The position numbers and the translations under genes are program-made. The notes under the pieces are model-generated. The model was given only the letters and a program-made list of their open reading frames with translations. It had not been told where the DNA came from and ran no database searches. From an uncultured Oscillospiraceae bacterium (GTDB taxonomy: Bacteria; Bacillota; Clostridia; Oscillospirales; Oscillospiraceae), in the NCBI GenBank assembly GCA_947627325.1, contig CANQVO010000013.1:1-60776 (forward strand): a DNA stretch of 60,776 bases, given 5' to 3'. Below, in pieces: positions 40,570 to 48,485 of this stretch; position 1 is the first letter of the stretch, and every line of letters begins with the position of its first letter.

Positions 40570-40600
40570 AAAAAAGCCGCCGCCGGGGAGCGGCGGCGGG
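40570..40600 (-). terminator. Terminator of the rodA-like gene
   Basis: The stem GCCGCCGC/GCGGCGGC with a minus-strand T run (A residues 40570-40575), immediately upstream of the paralog 2 promoter. Confidence 0.75.
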
Positions 40601-40658
40601 CGGCGAAATAGGGCGTTTTGGGGGAAAAGTCTGCGGCCGACAAGGGGCGGGAGCGGGG

Positions 40659-41789
40659 CTACCCGCTCCTGTCCTGGAGCCAACTTGGCAGGTCCCGGGC
40701 CTTCACCCCGGAGACCAGGCCGGCGGCCACAAAGAGGGTGATGACCGAGGTGCCGCCGTAGCTGAAGAAGGGCAGGGTCAGGCCCACCACGGGGAAGACG
40801 TAGAGGCACATGGCGATGTTCACCAGGGTCTGGCAGAGGAACATCCCGCCGTAGCCCATGGCGGTGAGGGCGGCCATGGGGCTGGCGGCGTGGCGGCCCA
40901 CCCAAAAGCACCGCAGGATGATGGCGGCCAGCAGCAACAGCATGACCACGCAGCCCACCATCCCCAGCTCCTCCCCGCAGACGGCGAAGATCTCGTCGGT
41001 GTACTGGGCGGGGATGGTGCCCTGCTGGGTCTGGTAGCCGTGGAGGAAGCCCTGGCCGGTGATACCCCCGGAGCCGATGGCCATGACGCTGTGCTCCTGC
41101 TGCCAGCCCAGGCCCTGGGGGTCGTTTCGCAGAAAGATGACCAGGACGCGGTTGCGGATATAGCCGGGCAGGTGGCCCCACAGGACCGCCCCCGCGCCCG
41201 CCGCGCCGCCCACGCCCAGGGCGAACCACCACCACTTCACCCCCGCGCACCAGGCCATCACCAGAAAGATGAGGACGTAGATCAGGCTCATGCCGTAGTC
41301 CCCGGAGATGACCATATTGAGCCCGGCAAAGAAGAGGGTGTGGACCACCAGGGAGATCACGCCGAAGGGGCGGCTCAAAAGGTCCCGCTCCTTCAGGGCG
41401 GCGCACTGGTAGGCCAGCACCACCACGAAAAACAGCTTGACGATCTCGTTGGGCTGGATGTTGACGGGCAGGCCCGGCAGGGCGATCCAGTTGCGGTTGC
41501 CCCCCACCTCCCGGCCAAAGGGGATGAGGGCCAGGAGGATGACCACGTTGAAGAGGAGCATCCCGAGCCAGGTCCGCTCGGTGAGGTGGCGCAGGTCCAC
41601 GAAGGTCAGCAGGACGTAGCAGATCACGCCGATGACGATGCCCGCGGCCTGGACCACCACGTAGCGGGTGGTGTGCTCGTAGCGGGTGGCGGAGTAGATC
41701 AGGGCCAGGCCCATGCCGCTGGCGCACAGGCACAGGGCCAGCAGGACCAGATCTCCCTTGCGTACAAATTCCCCCAGGGCCTTCCTCAC
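40659..41789 (-). CDS. RodA/FtsW/SpoVE-family peptidoglycan polymerase (SEDS)
   Basis: A 376-residue protein with about ten membrane helices. SEDS motifs: G-N-R-N-W-I-A-L-P (about 100-108), N-I-Q-P-N-E-I-V-K-L-F with the conserved Pro-Glu-Lys region, I-S-G-D-Y-G-M-S (catalytic Asp region, near residue 168), and the late P-F-F-S-Y-G-G-T-S. It polymerises glycan strands with a class B PBP. Its length and single-gene context fit RodA (elongation) better than FtsW, but this is not certain. I chose GTG 41789 because GGGAGGTGAG sits just before it; the TTG at 41807 would overlap that site. Confidence 0.9.
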   Translation of the reverse strand: MRKALGEFVRKGDLVLLALCLCASGMGLALIYSATRYEHTTRYVVVQAAGIVIGVICYVLLTFVDLRHLTERTWLGMLLFNVVILLALIPFGREVGGNRNWIALPGLPVNIQPNEIVKLFFVVVLAYQCAALKERDLLSRPFGVISLVVHTLFFAGLNMVISGDYGMSLIYVLIFLVMAWCAGVKWWWFALGVGGAAGAGAVLWGHLPGYIRNRVLVIFLRNDPQGLGWQQEHSVMAIGSGGITGQGFLHGYQTQQGTIPAQYTDEIFAVCGEELGMVGCVVMLLLLAAIILRCFWVGRHAASPMAALTAMGYGGMFLCQTLVNIAMCLYVFPVVGLTLPFFSYGGTSVITLFVAAGLVSGVKARDLPSWLQDRSG

Positions 41790-41861
41790 GCGTCTCACCT
41801 CCCCCAATTTTTATGGTATTTTCCATTCTACCACAGGGTGGGAAAAAATAAAAGTGGGGAA

Positions 41862-41890
41862 TTGTGTATTTGCCCAGGTTGTGGTATCCT
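41862..41890 (+). promoter_or_regulatory. Promoter of tsaE-tsaB-upp
   Basis: TTGTGT (41862-41867), a 17-base spacer, then TATCCT (41885-41890). Moderate match. Confidence 0.5.
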
Positions 41891-41913
41891 TAACAAAAAA
41901 GGAGGTGGGGCGG

Positions 41914-42339
41914 ATGGTGGTGGACACCCACAGCGAAGCGGAGACGGAGGCGTTGGCCCGGCGTCTGGCCCAGGGGCTGGAGCCCGGGGAGGTGCTGGCC
42001 CTGGAGGGAGACCTGGGGGCGGGCAAGACCGCCTTTACCCGTGGCCTGGCCCAGGGCCTGGGCTATCCCGGCCGGGTGCAGAGCCCCACCTTCACCATCG
42101 TCAACGAGTATGAGGGCGGCCGCCTGCCCCTCTTTCACTTTGACCTCTACCGCCTAAGTACCCCGGAGGAGCTGTTCGACATCGGCTGGGAGGACTACCT
42201 GGCCCGGGGCGGGGTGTGCGCCGTGGAGTGGAGCGAGCGGGGCGGGGACCTCCTCTCCCCCACCCGCCGGGTCACCATCGCCCGGGGGGAGACGGACAGC
42301 GTGCGGCGGATCCAGATCGAGGAGGTGGCGGCGTGCTGA
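41914..42339 (+). CDS. tsaE: tRNA threonylcarbamoyladenosine biosynthesis protein TsaE
   Basis: A 141-residue P-loop ATPase needed with TsaB and TsaD for the t6A37 modification of ANN-decoding tRNAs. Walker A is G-D-L-G-A-G-K-T-A-F at about 32-41; S-P-T-F-T-I-V-N-E-Y (about 58-67), the H-F-D-L-Y-R-L segment and the V-E-W-S-E-R end motif are typical. ATG 41914 follows AAGGAGGTGGGG. tsaB overlaps its end. Confidence 0.95.
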   Translation: MVVDTHSEAETEALARRLAQGLEPGEVLALEGDLGAGKTAFTRGLAQGLGYPGRVQSPTFTIVNEYEGGRLPLFHFDLYRLSTPEELFDIGWEDYLARGGVCAVEWSERGGDLLSPTRRVTIARGETDSVRRIQIEEVAAC

Positions 42340-43076
42340 TCTTAGCCCTGGAGTCCTCGGCCAAGGCCGCCTCCTGCGCGGTGTGCCGGGACGAGTTTCT
42401 GCTGGCCCAGTCCTTTCAAAACAGCGGCCTGACCCACTCCGTGACCCTTCTTCCCATGGTGGAGGATATGCTGAAAAACTGCGGGGCGGGGCTGGAGGAC
42501 GTGGAGCTTGTCGCCGTGGCCGCCGGGCCGGGGTCCTTCACCGGGCTCCGCATCGGCGTGGCGGAGGCCAAGGGCCTGGCCTGGGCCAGGGGCATCCCCT
42601 GCGCCGCCTGCTCCACCTTGGAGTCCATGGCCTGGAACCTGTCCCACCTGGAGGGCCAGGAGCTCTGCTGTTGTATGGACGCCCGCCGGGGCCAGGTCTA
42701 CGCCGCCCGGTTCGCGGTCCAAAACGGCGCCCCGGCGCGCCTGAGGGAGGACGGCGCGGTGGCGGCTTTTGACCTGGCCGGGGAGATCGAAAAAAACAGC
42801 GGGGGAAAATGTCAACTCCTGGTTGGCGACGGCTGGGAGTTGTGCTATAATGAGTTCAGCGCCCGGGGCATCCCCTGCCGCCCCGCCCCGCCCCATCTGC
42901 GCTACCAGTCCGCCTGGGGCGTGGCCCGGTGCGCGCTGGAACTGGCCCGGCAGGGCCGGCTGACCACCGCCGCCGACCTCTCCCCCGTCTACCACCGCCT
43001 CTCCCAGGCCGAGCGGGAGCGGCTGGCCCGGGAGCGGGCCGCCTCCGGCAACACCGCGATGGACCACCTCGCGTGA
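42333..43076 (+). CDS. tsaB: tRNA threonylcarbamoyladenosine biosynthesis protein TsaB
   Basis: A 247-residue ASKHA-fold partner of TsaD. It begins L-I-L-A-L-E-S-S-A-K, then S-V-T-L-L-P-M-V, and the signature G-P-G-S-F-T-G-L-R-I-G near residues 64-74; C-M-D-A-R-R-G-Q-V-Y-A follows. The start is GTG 42333, which overlaps tsaE by seven bases and follows GAGGAGG. In many Firmicutes rimI and tsaD come next; here they are missing and upp follows. Confidence 0.95.
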   Translation: MLILALESSAKAASCAVCRDEFLLAQSFQNSGLTHSVTLLPMVEDMLKNCGAGLEDVELVAVAAGPGSFTGLRIGVAEAKGLAWARGIPCAACSTLESMAWNLSHLEGQELCCCMDARRGQVYAARFAVQNGAPARLREDGAVAAFDLAGEIEKNSGGKCQLLVGDGWELCYNEFSARGIPCRPAPPHLRYQSAWGVARCALELARQGRLTTAADLSPVYHRLSQAERERLARERAASGNTAMDHLA

Positions 43077-43103
43077 AAATCACAGGATAAGGAGATCAGA
43101 AAA

Positions 43104-43736
43104 ATGGACAACATGGTACACGTTTTGGACCACCCCCTGCTTCAGCACAAGCTCTCCATTCTCCGCAACAAGGACACCGGCGTCAAGGACTTCCGCCAGG
43201 TGGTGGGCGAGATCGCCACCCTCATGTGCTACGAGGCCACCCGGAACCTGCCCATGGAGCAGGTGGAGATCGAGACCCCCGTGGCCAAGGCCAAGGTCAA
43301 CGTCATCGCCGGGAAGAAGCTGGCCATCGTGCCCATCCTCCGGGCGGGCCTGGGGATGGTGGACGGCATCCTCACCCTGATCCCCTCCGCCAAGGTGGGC
43401 CACATCGGCCTCTACCGGGACCCCAAGACCCATGAGCCGGTGGAGTACTACTGCAAAATGCCCGACGACATCGCCAGCCGGGAGGTCATCATCCTCGACC
43501 CCATGCTGGCCACCGGCGGCTCCGCCTCCGCAGCCATCCAGTTCATCAAAAACTACGGCTGCAAGAACGTCAAGCTCATGAACATCATCGCCGCCCCCGA
43601 GGGGATCCAGCGGGTCCGCACCGACCACCCCGATGTGGAGATCTACGTGGCCGCCGTGGACGAAAAACTCAACGACCACGCCTACATCGTCCCCGGCCTG
43701 GGCGACGCCGGCGACCGCATCTTCGGGACCAAGTAA
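43104..43736 (+). CDS. upp: Uracil phosphoribosyltransferase
   Basis: A 210-residue pyrimidine salvage enzyme (uracil + PRPP to UMP). The PRPP motif is [13 protein letters not shown] at about 130-142; R-A-G-L-G-M-V-D-G lies near 78-86, and the uracil-binding [16 protein letters not shown] end is complete. The length is standard (209-210). ATG 43104 follows ATAAGGAGA, 27 bases after tsaB. Confidence 0.97.
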   Translation: MDNMVHVLDHPLLQHKLSILRNKDTGVKDFRQVVGEIATLMCYEATRNLPMEQVEIETPVAKAKVNVIAGKKLAIVPILRAGLGMVDGILTLIPSAKVGHIGLYRDPKTHEPVEYYCKMPDDIASREVIILDPMLATGGSASAAIQFIKNYGCKNVKLMNIIAAPEGIQRVRTDHPDVEIYVAAVDEKLNDHAYIVPGLGDAGDRIFGTK

Positions 43737-43832
43737 TTTCCCCGCCGAGCCCATAAAAAAGCCTCGCAGAGTTTCACGCCGTCAGGCGTGACCATCAGGA
43801 GAAAGACGGCTCCGCCGCTTTCCTCCCGGCAG

Positions 43833-43874
43833 GAAAGAGGGCCCGCGCGCCGGTGGCGCGCGGGCCCTCTTTTC
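43833..43874. terminator. Bidirectional terminator between upp and the M23 gene
   Basis: A long stem AAAGAGGGCCCGCGCGCC with its complement around GGT, A run left and T run right. It touches the M23 stop codon. The preceding bases 43737-43832 hold two small hairpins and no gene. Confidence 0.88.
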
Positions 43875-44607
43875 ATGTCAGCGGTGGGAGATAAGTCGTG
43901 GGGTCTACGCTCGCGCCCGCCGACTGCATCTCAAAGTGGAGATGGGGGTCCTTCCGGCTCTCGGCGGCGGCGGTCTTGCCCACCGAGCCGATGACCGTCC
44001 CGGTGGAGACGCTCTCCCCCGCCTCCACCGTGGGGGTCTGGGCCAGGTTGGCGTAGACGCTCACCACGTCGCCGCCGTGGTCGATCACCACGGTGGTGCC
44101 CATGAGGGGGTCTTCGTAGACGTCACGGACCGTGCCGTCCGCCACCGCCATCACCTGGGCCCCCAGGGGGGCGGCCAGGTCCATGCCCTCGTGGGTCCGC
44201 CAGTCCCCCATGGTCTCATCGTAGGCCAGCACCTCCAGGCTGTAATCCCCGATGACCTCCCCCCGCACCGGCCAGGTGTAGACCACCGGCCTGGGGGTGG
44301 GCGCGGGGGTGGGGGCCGGGGTAGGCGCGGGCGTGGGCGCGGGGGTTGGCGCCGGGGTGGGGGCCGGGGTCTCCATGGGCGCCGGGGTGGGCAGGGGCTC
44401 CACCGTGGGCAGCGCGGGCGAGGGCATCACCACCACCTCCGCGCCGCCGGACGCCGTCTGGCTCCCTCCGGCGGAGTCGGTCAGGAGAAAATAGCCCGAG
44501 ATCCCGATGGCGGCCACGCACAGAAACAGCACGATGTAAAAGCCCTTTCCTGCGAGAAAGTCGCCCACGCGGCTGAAACCGCTCTTCTTTTTCCGTTCGT
44601 TTTTCAA
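43873..44607 (-). CDS. M23 peptidase-domain protein, probably SpoIIQ
   Basis: A 244-residue protein with a basic cytoplasmic start, one membrane helix (about 20-42), a linker of T-P-A-P repeats (about 74-107), and a LytM/M23 domain. The metal motifs are intact: H-E-G-M-D (about 139-143) and H-L-H-F-E-M near the end. SpoIIQ is a forespore membrane protein whose LytM domain pairs with SpoIIIAH across the intermembrane space; clostridial SpoIIQ keeps the metal ligands. The call rests on architecture plus a SigF-like promoter upstream; another M23 wall hydrolase remains possible. The start is TTG 44607, seven bases after GGAGGTG. Confidence 0.7.
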   Translation of the reverse strand: MKNERKKKSGFSRVGDFLAGKGFYIVLFLCVAAIGISGYFLLTDSAGGSQTASGGAEVVVMPSPALPTVEPLPTPAPMETPAPTPAPTPAPTPAPTPAPTPAPTPRPVVYTWPVRGEVIGDYSLEVLAYDETMGDWRTHEGMDLAAPLGAQVMAVADGTVRDVYEDPLMGTTVVIDHGGDVVSVYANLAQTPTVEAGESVSTGTVIGSVGKTAAAESRKDPHLHFEMQSAGASVDPTTYLPPLT

Positions 44608-44629
44608 TGGGAAACACCTCCGTGCCCCC

Positions 44630-44658
44630 TATTGTTGCCAGGTTTGGGGATGTTATAC
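44630..44658 (-). promoter_or_regulatory. SigF-like promoter of the M23/SpoIIQ-like gene
   Basis: On the minus strand GTATA (44658-44654), 14 bases, then GGCAACAATA (44639-44630). The -10 fits the SigF pattern GGnnAnAhTr and the -35 fits GyATA; the spacing is about one base short of what I recall as usual. Confidence 0.5.
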
Positions 44659-44730
44659 ACAAAGGGCCCCATTTCCCCCGGAGATTTTTGAACGGATTTT
44701 AGAAATCCTTCACGGACAATTTAGAATTTG

Positions 44731-44759
44731 TTTACATTTGCCTTTTATAATGTTAAAAT
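44731..44759 (+). promoter_or_regulatory. SigA-type promoter of the exporter operon
   Basis: TTTACA (44731-44736), a 17-base spacer, then TAAAAT (44754-44759), 40 bases before ATG 44799. Confidence 0.75.
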
Positions 44760-44798
44760 GCTTTTATCCTCAAGCCGATCACAAGGAGGTCCGTTCCC

Positions 44799-46487
44799 AT
44801 GCCGTCTACCGCTTCCCAGGAGGACAAGAAGACTGCCGCTCCCCTGTTACGCCCCCCCAAAAAACGCCGCAAGTGGCTCCGCCGCCTCATCATCCTGGTG
44901 GTGGTCGTGCTGGCGGCGGTGCTTCTTCTGCGCGCCTGTATGGGCGGCGGCGGCTCCGCGGCCGCGGGGGCCTATCTCCCCGTCCAGGCCTCCGTGCAGG
45001 ACATGACCATCACCGTCACCGGCTCGGGCACGGTGAAGCCCAACGACTCCTACCGGGCCACCACCCTCCTCCGCGGGGAGATCCTCACCGCCCCCTTTGA
45101 AGAGGGGGACATGGTCGCCAAGGACCAGGTCCTCTTCACCCTGGACCCCACCGACGCGGAGAACGCCATCCGTGACGCCCAAAGCGCCGTGGACCGGGCC
45201 CAGCTTGGGGTGGAGCAGGCCCAACTGACCTTGAACGACCTGTTGAAGACCCAGGCCGACAACGCCGAGGACATGGCCATCAAGGCCACCGCCGCCGGGA
45301 CGGTGACCAAGCTCTACATAGACCCCGGCGACACCGTCTCCGCCGGCACCCCCATCGCCGACATCCTGGACCGGGACACCATGGAGCTCACCGTCCCCTT
45401 CCACGCCGTCCAGGCCAAGACCTTCTCCGTGGGCCAGAGCGCCCAGGTCACCCCCACCGGCTCCGCCGCCGTGCTCACCGGCGTCATCTCCGAGATCGGC
45501 GCGGCCGACCAGGTCATCGCGGGCAACGCCGTGGTCCGCCAGGTGGTCATCCAGGTGCCCAACCCCGGCGCCCTGGACCAGGGCTCCACCGCCGCCGCCC
45601 AGGTGGGGGAGGTGGCCTCCGCGGGGCTGGGCAGTTTTGACTACGCCGCGTCCAAGCAGGTGATCGCCCTGGCCTCGGGCAAGGTGGAGACCCTCTCCGT
45701 CCGGGAGGGGGACCGGGTGGCCCAGAACCAGGTGCTGGGCTCCTTTGAACTGCCCGATTTGCAGAGCCAGATCGACAACGCCCGCCTGAACGTCCGCAAC
45801 GCCCAGCTCTCCCTCAGCGACGCCCAGGAGGGCCTGCGGACCGCCCAGGACCTGCTGGAGGACTACACCATCACCTCCCCCATCGACGGCACCGTCATCG
45901 AGAAGAACTACAAGGCCGGGGACAACATCGACCCCTCCACCGCCGCCACCTCCGGCCAGAGCGCCTATCTTGCCATCATCTACGATATGTCCCGCCTCAC
46001 CTTTGACATGGACGTGTCCGAGCTGGACGTGAGCCGCCTCCAGGTGGGGCAGAGCGTCACCTTCACCTCCTCCGCCCTGGAGGGCCAGACCTTCACCGGC
46101 CACGTGGACAAGATCAACATCAACGGCACCACCGTGGCCGGCAGCACCAACTACCCCGTCACCGTGGTGGTGGACCAGGGGGAGGGCCTGTACCCGGGCA
46201 TGAACGTCTCCGCCACCGTCCTGGTGGAACAGCTGGGCAGCGCCCTGTGCATCCCCTCCGACGCGGTCCAGCGGGGCGACTTCGTCTACGTGGCCGGACC
46301 CGGCGCGTGCAACGCCGCGGGAGAGCTGGTGAACGCCGACAAGCTGGTGGAGCGAGCGGTGGAGCTGGGCCGTTCCGACAACGAGAACATCGAGATCCTC
46401 TCCGGTCTGGAGGAGGGGGAGACCGTCTACATCCCCAACGCCGCCTCCAGCGCCATGGACGCCATCGCGTCCGCTATGGGGGAATGA
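44799..46487 (+). CDS. HlyD/MacA-type membrane-fusion protein with duplicated adaptor module
   Basis: A 562-residue protein, longer than a typical MacA (about 370-400). It has a basic N-terminus and one membrane helix (about 27-47). The first adaptor module (about 60-260) shows a lipoyl half (G-E-I-L-T-A-P-F-E-E-G-D), a short coiled coil and a second lipoyl half (A-A-G-T-V-T-K-L). The pattern then repeats at about 285-480 (G-K-V-E-T-L-S-V-R-E-G-D, coiled coil, S-P-I-D-G-T-V-I), followed by the beta-barrel and membrane-proximal parts. It should link the ABC pump to the outside of the membrane. ATG 44799 follows AAGGAGG. Confidence 0.88.
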   Translation: MPSTASQEDKKTAAPLLRPPKKRRKWLRRLIILVVVVLAAVLLLRACMGGGGSAAAGAYLPVQASVQDMTITVTGSGTVKPNDSYRATTLLRGEILTAPFEEGDMVAKDQVLFTLDPTDAENAIRDAQSAVDRAQLGVEQAQLTLNDLLKTQADNAEDMAIKATAAGTVTKLYIDPGDTVSAGTPIADILDRDTMELTVPFHAVQAKTFSVGQSAQVTPTGSAAVLTGVISEIGAADQVIAGNAVVRQVVIQVPNPGALDQGSTAAAQVGEVASAGLGSFDYAASKQVIALASGKVETLSVREGDRVAQNQVLGSFELPDLQSQIDNARLNVRNAQLSLSDAQEGLRTAQDLLEDYTITSPIDGTVIEKNYKAGDNIDPSTAATSGQSAYLAIIYDMSRLTFDMDVSELDVSRLQVGQSVTFTSSALEGQTFTGHVDKININGTTVAGSTNYPVTVVVDQGEGLYPGMNVSATVLVEQLGSALCIPSDAVQRGDFVYVAGPGACNAAGELVNADKLVERAVELGRSDNENIEILSGLEEGETVYIPNAASSAMDAIASAMGE

Positions 46488-46490
46488 GCC

Positions 46491-47225
46491 TTGGAACACC
46501 TGATCGAATTTCGGGACATCTATAAGATCTACCACATGGGCGATACCGACGTTCACGCCCTGGACGGCGTGTCCTTGACGGTGGACCAGGGGGAGTTCGT
46601 GGCCATCGTGGGCCAGTCCGGCTCGGGCAAGTCCACGGCCATGAACATCATCGGCTGTCTGGACGTGCCCACCTCGGGCAGTTACTACCTGGGCGGGATC
46701 GACGTGTCCACCATGGACGACGACCAGCAGGCGGAGATCCGCAACAAGATGCTGGGCTTCATCTTTCAGCAGTACAACCTCATCGCCAAGCTGAACGTGC
46801 TGGAAAACGTGGAGCTGCCCCTGCTCTACGCCGGGGTCTCCGCCGAGGAGCGCCACACCCGGGCGGTGCGGGCCCTGGAGCGGGTGGGTCTGGCGGACAA
46901 GCGCAAGAACCTCCCCTCCCAGCTCTCCGGCGGCCAGCAGCAGCGGGTGTCCATCGCCCGGGCCCTGGCGGGGGACCCCTCGGTGATCCTGGCCGACGAG
47001 CCCACCGGCGCGCTGGACTCCCGCACAGGCCGGGAGGTGCTGGCCTTTCTCCAACAGCTCAACGCCGAGGGCAACACCGTCATTCTCATCACCCACGACA
47101 ACTCCATCGCCGTCAAGGCCCGGCGCATCGTGCGCCTCCAGGACGGCCGGGTCATCTACGACGGCCCCGCCGACGACCCCAGGGCGGTGGTCCAGCCCGA
47201 GGATCGAGAGGAGGCGGCGGTATGA
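46491..47225 (+). CDS. MacB/LolD-type ABC transporter ATP-binding protein
   Basis: A 244-residue ATPase: Walker [10 protein letters not shown] (about 41-49), Q-loop F-Q-Q-Y-N-L, signature L-S-G-G-Q-Q-Q-R-V (about 145-153), Walker [13 protein letters not shown], and the H-loop T-H-D. The L-S-G-G-Q-Q-Q-R form and D-E-P-T-G-A-L-D are typical of the MacB/LolD group. The start is TTG 46491, three bases after the adaptor gene. It overlaps the permease gene by ATGA. Confidence 0.93.
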   Translation: MEHLIEFRDIYKIYHMGDTDVHALDGVSLTVDQGEFVAIVGQSGSGKSTAMNIIGCLDVPTSGSYYLGGIDVSTMDDDQQAEIRNKMLGFIFQQYNLIAKLNVLENVELPLLYAGVSAEERHTRAVRALERVGLADKRKNLPSQLSGGQQQRVSIARALAGDPSVILADEPTGALDSRTGREVLAFLQQLNAEGNTVILITHDNSIAVKARRIVRLQDGRVIYDGPADDPRAVVQPEDREEAAV

Positions 47226-48439
47226 ACTTTACCCAGTCCTTCCGCCTGGCCCTCAAGTCCCTGTCCACCAGCAAGATGCGCTCCCTGCTCACCATGCTGG
47301 GCATCATCATCGGCGTGGCCGCGGTCATCATCATCACAAGCCTTGGCCACGGGATGCAGGTCTACATGAACGAGGAGTTTGAATCCCTGGGCTCCAACCA
47401 GGTGGACGCCATGATCCTGGGCGACAACGACTCCTCCCGCCACGTGGACATCGAGGATATGTTTGCCCTGGTGGAGCGGTATCCCCAGTACCTCTCCGGG
47501 GTGACCCCGGAGCTCCGGATCACCGCCATCGTCCGCCACGGCGCCGATGAGTTCACCCGCACCGAGGTAGAGGGGGTGGGCGAGACCTATTACAGCGTCG
47601 AGCGGAACACCACCATGGAAGGGGAGAAGCTGGCTAAAGGCCGCTTCCTCTCCTACGTGGACGCCCAGCGACAGCAGAGCGTGTGCGTGGTGGGGGCCTA
47701 TCTGGAGCGGGAGGCCTTCGGCGGCAGCGCCCTAGGGAAGAGCCTCACCCTCTCCGGCGTGCCCTTCACCGTGGTGGGCGTGCTGGACGAGTACGCCGAC
47801 GTCACCGAGGGCAGCGGGGACGACGTGGTCTACATCCCCTACACCCGGGCCATCCGCCTCAGCGGCACCACCTCCAGCGAGTACCTTTTCTCCGCCACCT
47901 CCCGGGAGACCGCCCCCGCGGCCAAGGGCCTGGTGGAGCGGGAGCTGTTCAAGATCTTCCAGGACAGTGACCGCTACGTGGTCCTCACCGCCGCGGAGAT
48001 GATGGACGCCATGAACACCATGCTGGACCTGCTCATGACCATCCTCACCCTCATCGCCGCGCTGTCCCTGCTGGTAGGCGGCATCGGCATCATGAACATC
48101 ATGCTGGTGTCCGTCACCGAGCGGACCCGTGAGATCGGCATCCGCAAGTCCCTGGGCGCGAAGCCCAAAAACATCCGCTGGCAGTTCGTCATCGAGGCGG
48201 GCACCACCTCCGCCATCGGCGGCGTTTTGGGCATCGCCCTGGGCATCCTGGCCGCCAACCTTCTCACCTGGATCCTGAGCATGGTGCTGGGCTCGGAGGA
48301 CTCCTTCCGCGCCGTGCCCACCCTCTCGGGCATCCTGGTGGCTTTCGGCGTCAGCGTGGCCATCGGCGTGCTGTTCGGCTATCTGCCCGCCAACAAGGCC
48401 GCCAAGCTCAACCCCATCGACGCTCTGCGCTATGAATAA
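47222..48439 (+). CDS. MacB-like ABC transporter permease
   Basis: A 405-residue protein with the MacB topology: one helix (about 18-40, with the T-M-L-G-I-I-I-G-V-A-A-V-I motif), a large extracellular MacB_PCD domain (about 45-270), then three helices (FtsX domain). The conserved coupling stretch E-R-T-R-E-I-G-I-R-K-S-L-G-A lies near 304-317, and it ends L-N-P-I-D-A-L-R-Y-E. With the two preceding genes it forms a complete MacAB-like exporter for peptides or antimicrobials; the substrate is not evident. Confidence 0.93.
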   Translation: MNFTQSFRLALKSLSTSKMRSLLTMLGIIIGVAAVIIITSLGHGMQVYMNEEFESLGSNQVDAMILGDNDSSRHVDIEDMFALVERYPQYLSGVTPELRITAIVRHGADEFTRTEVEGVGETYYSVERNTTMEGEKLAKGRFLSYVDAQRQQSVCVVGAYLEREAFGGSALGKSLTLSGVPFTVVGVLDEYADVTEGSGDDVVYIPYTRAIRLSGTTSSEYLFSATSRETAPAAKGLVERELFKIFQDSDRYVVLTAAEMMDAMNTMLDLLMTILTLIAALSLLVGGIGIMNIMLVSVTERTREIGIRKSLGAKPKNIRWQFVIEAGTTSAIGGVLGIALGILAANLLTWILSMVLGSEDSFRAVPTLSGILVAFGVSVAIGVLFGYLPANKAAKLNPIDALRYE

Positions 48440-48485
48440 CAAAAGACCGCCCCGGCCGTGCGGCCTGACAAAAGGAGACTCCACT

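Noticed and set aside
39768-42113. A 781-codon plus-strand frame across symporter paralog 2 and the rodA-like gene
   Set aside because: Shadow frame spanning two minus-strand genes and their promoter; no start signals.
44729-44738. GTTTACATTT as a minus-strand copy of the TTATGTAAAC decamer
   Set aside because: Two mismatches, and it is explained by the -35 of the exporter promoter.
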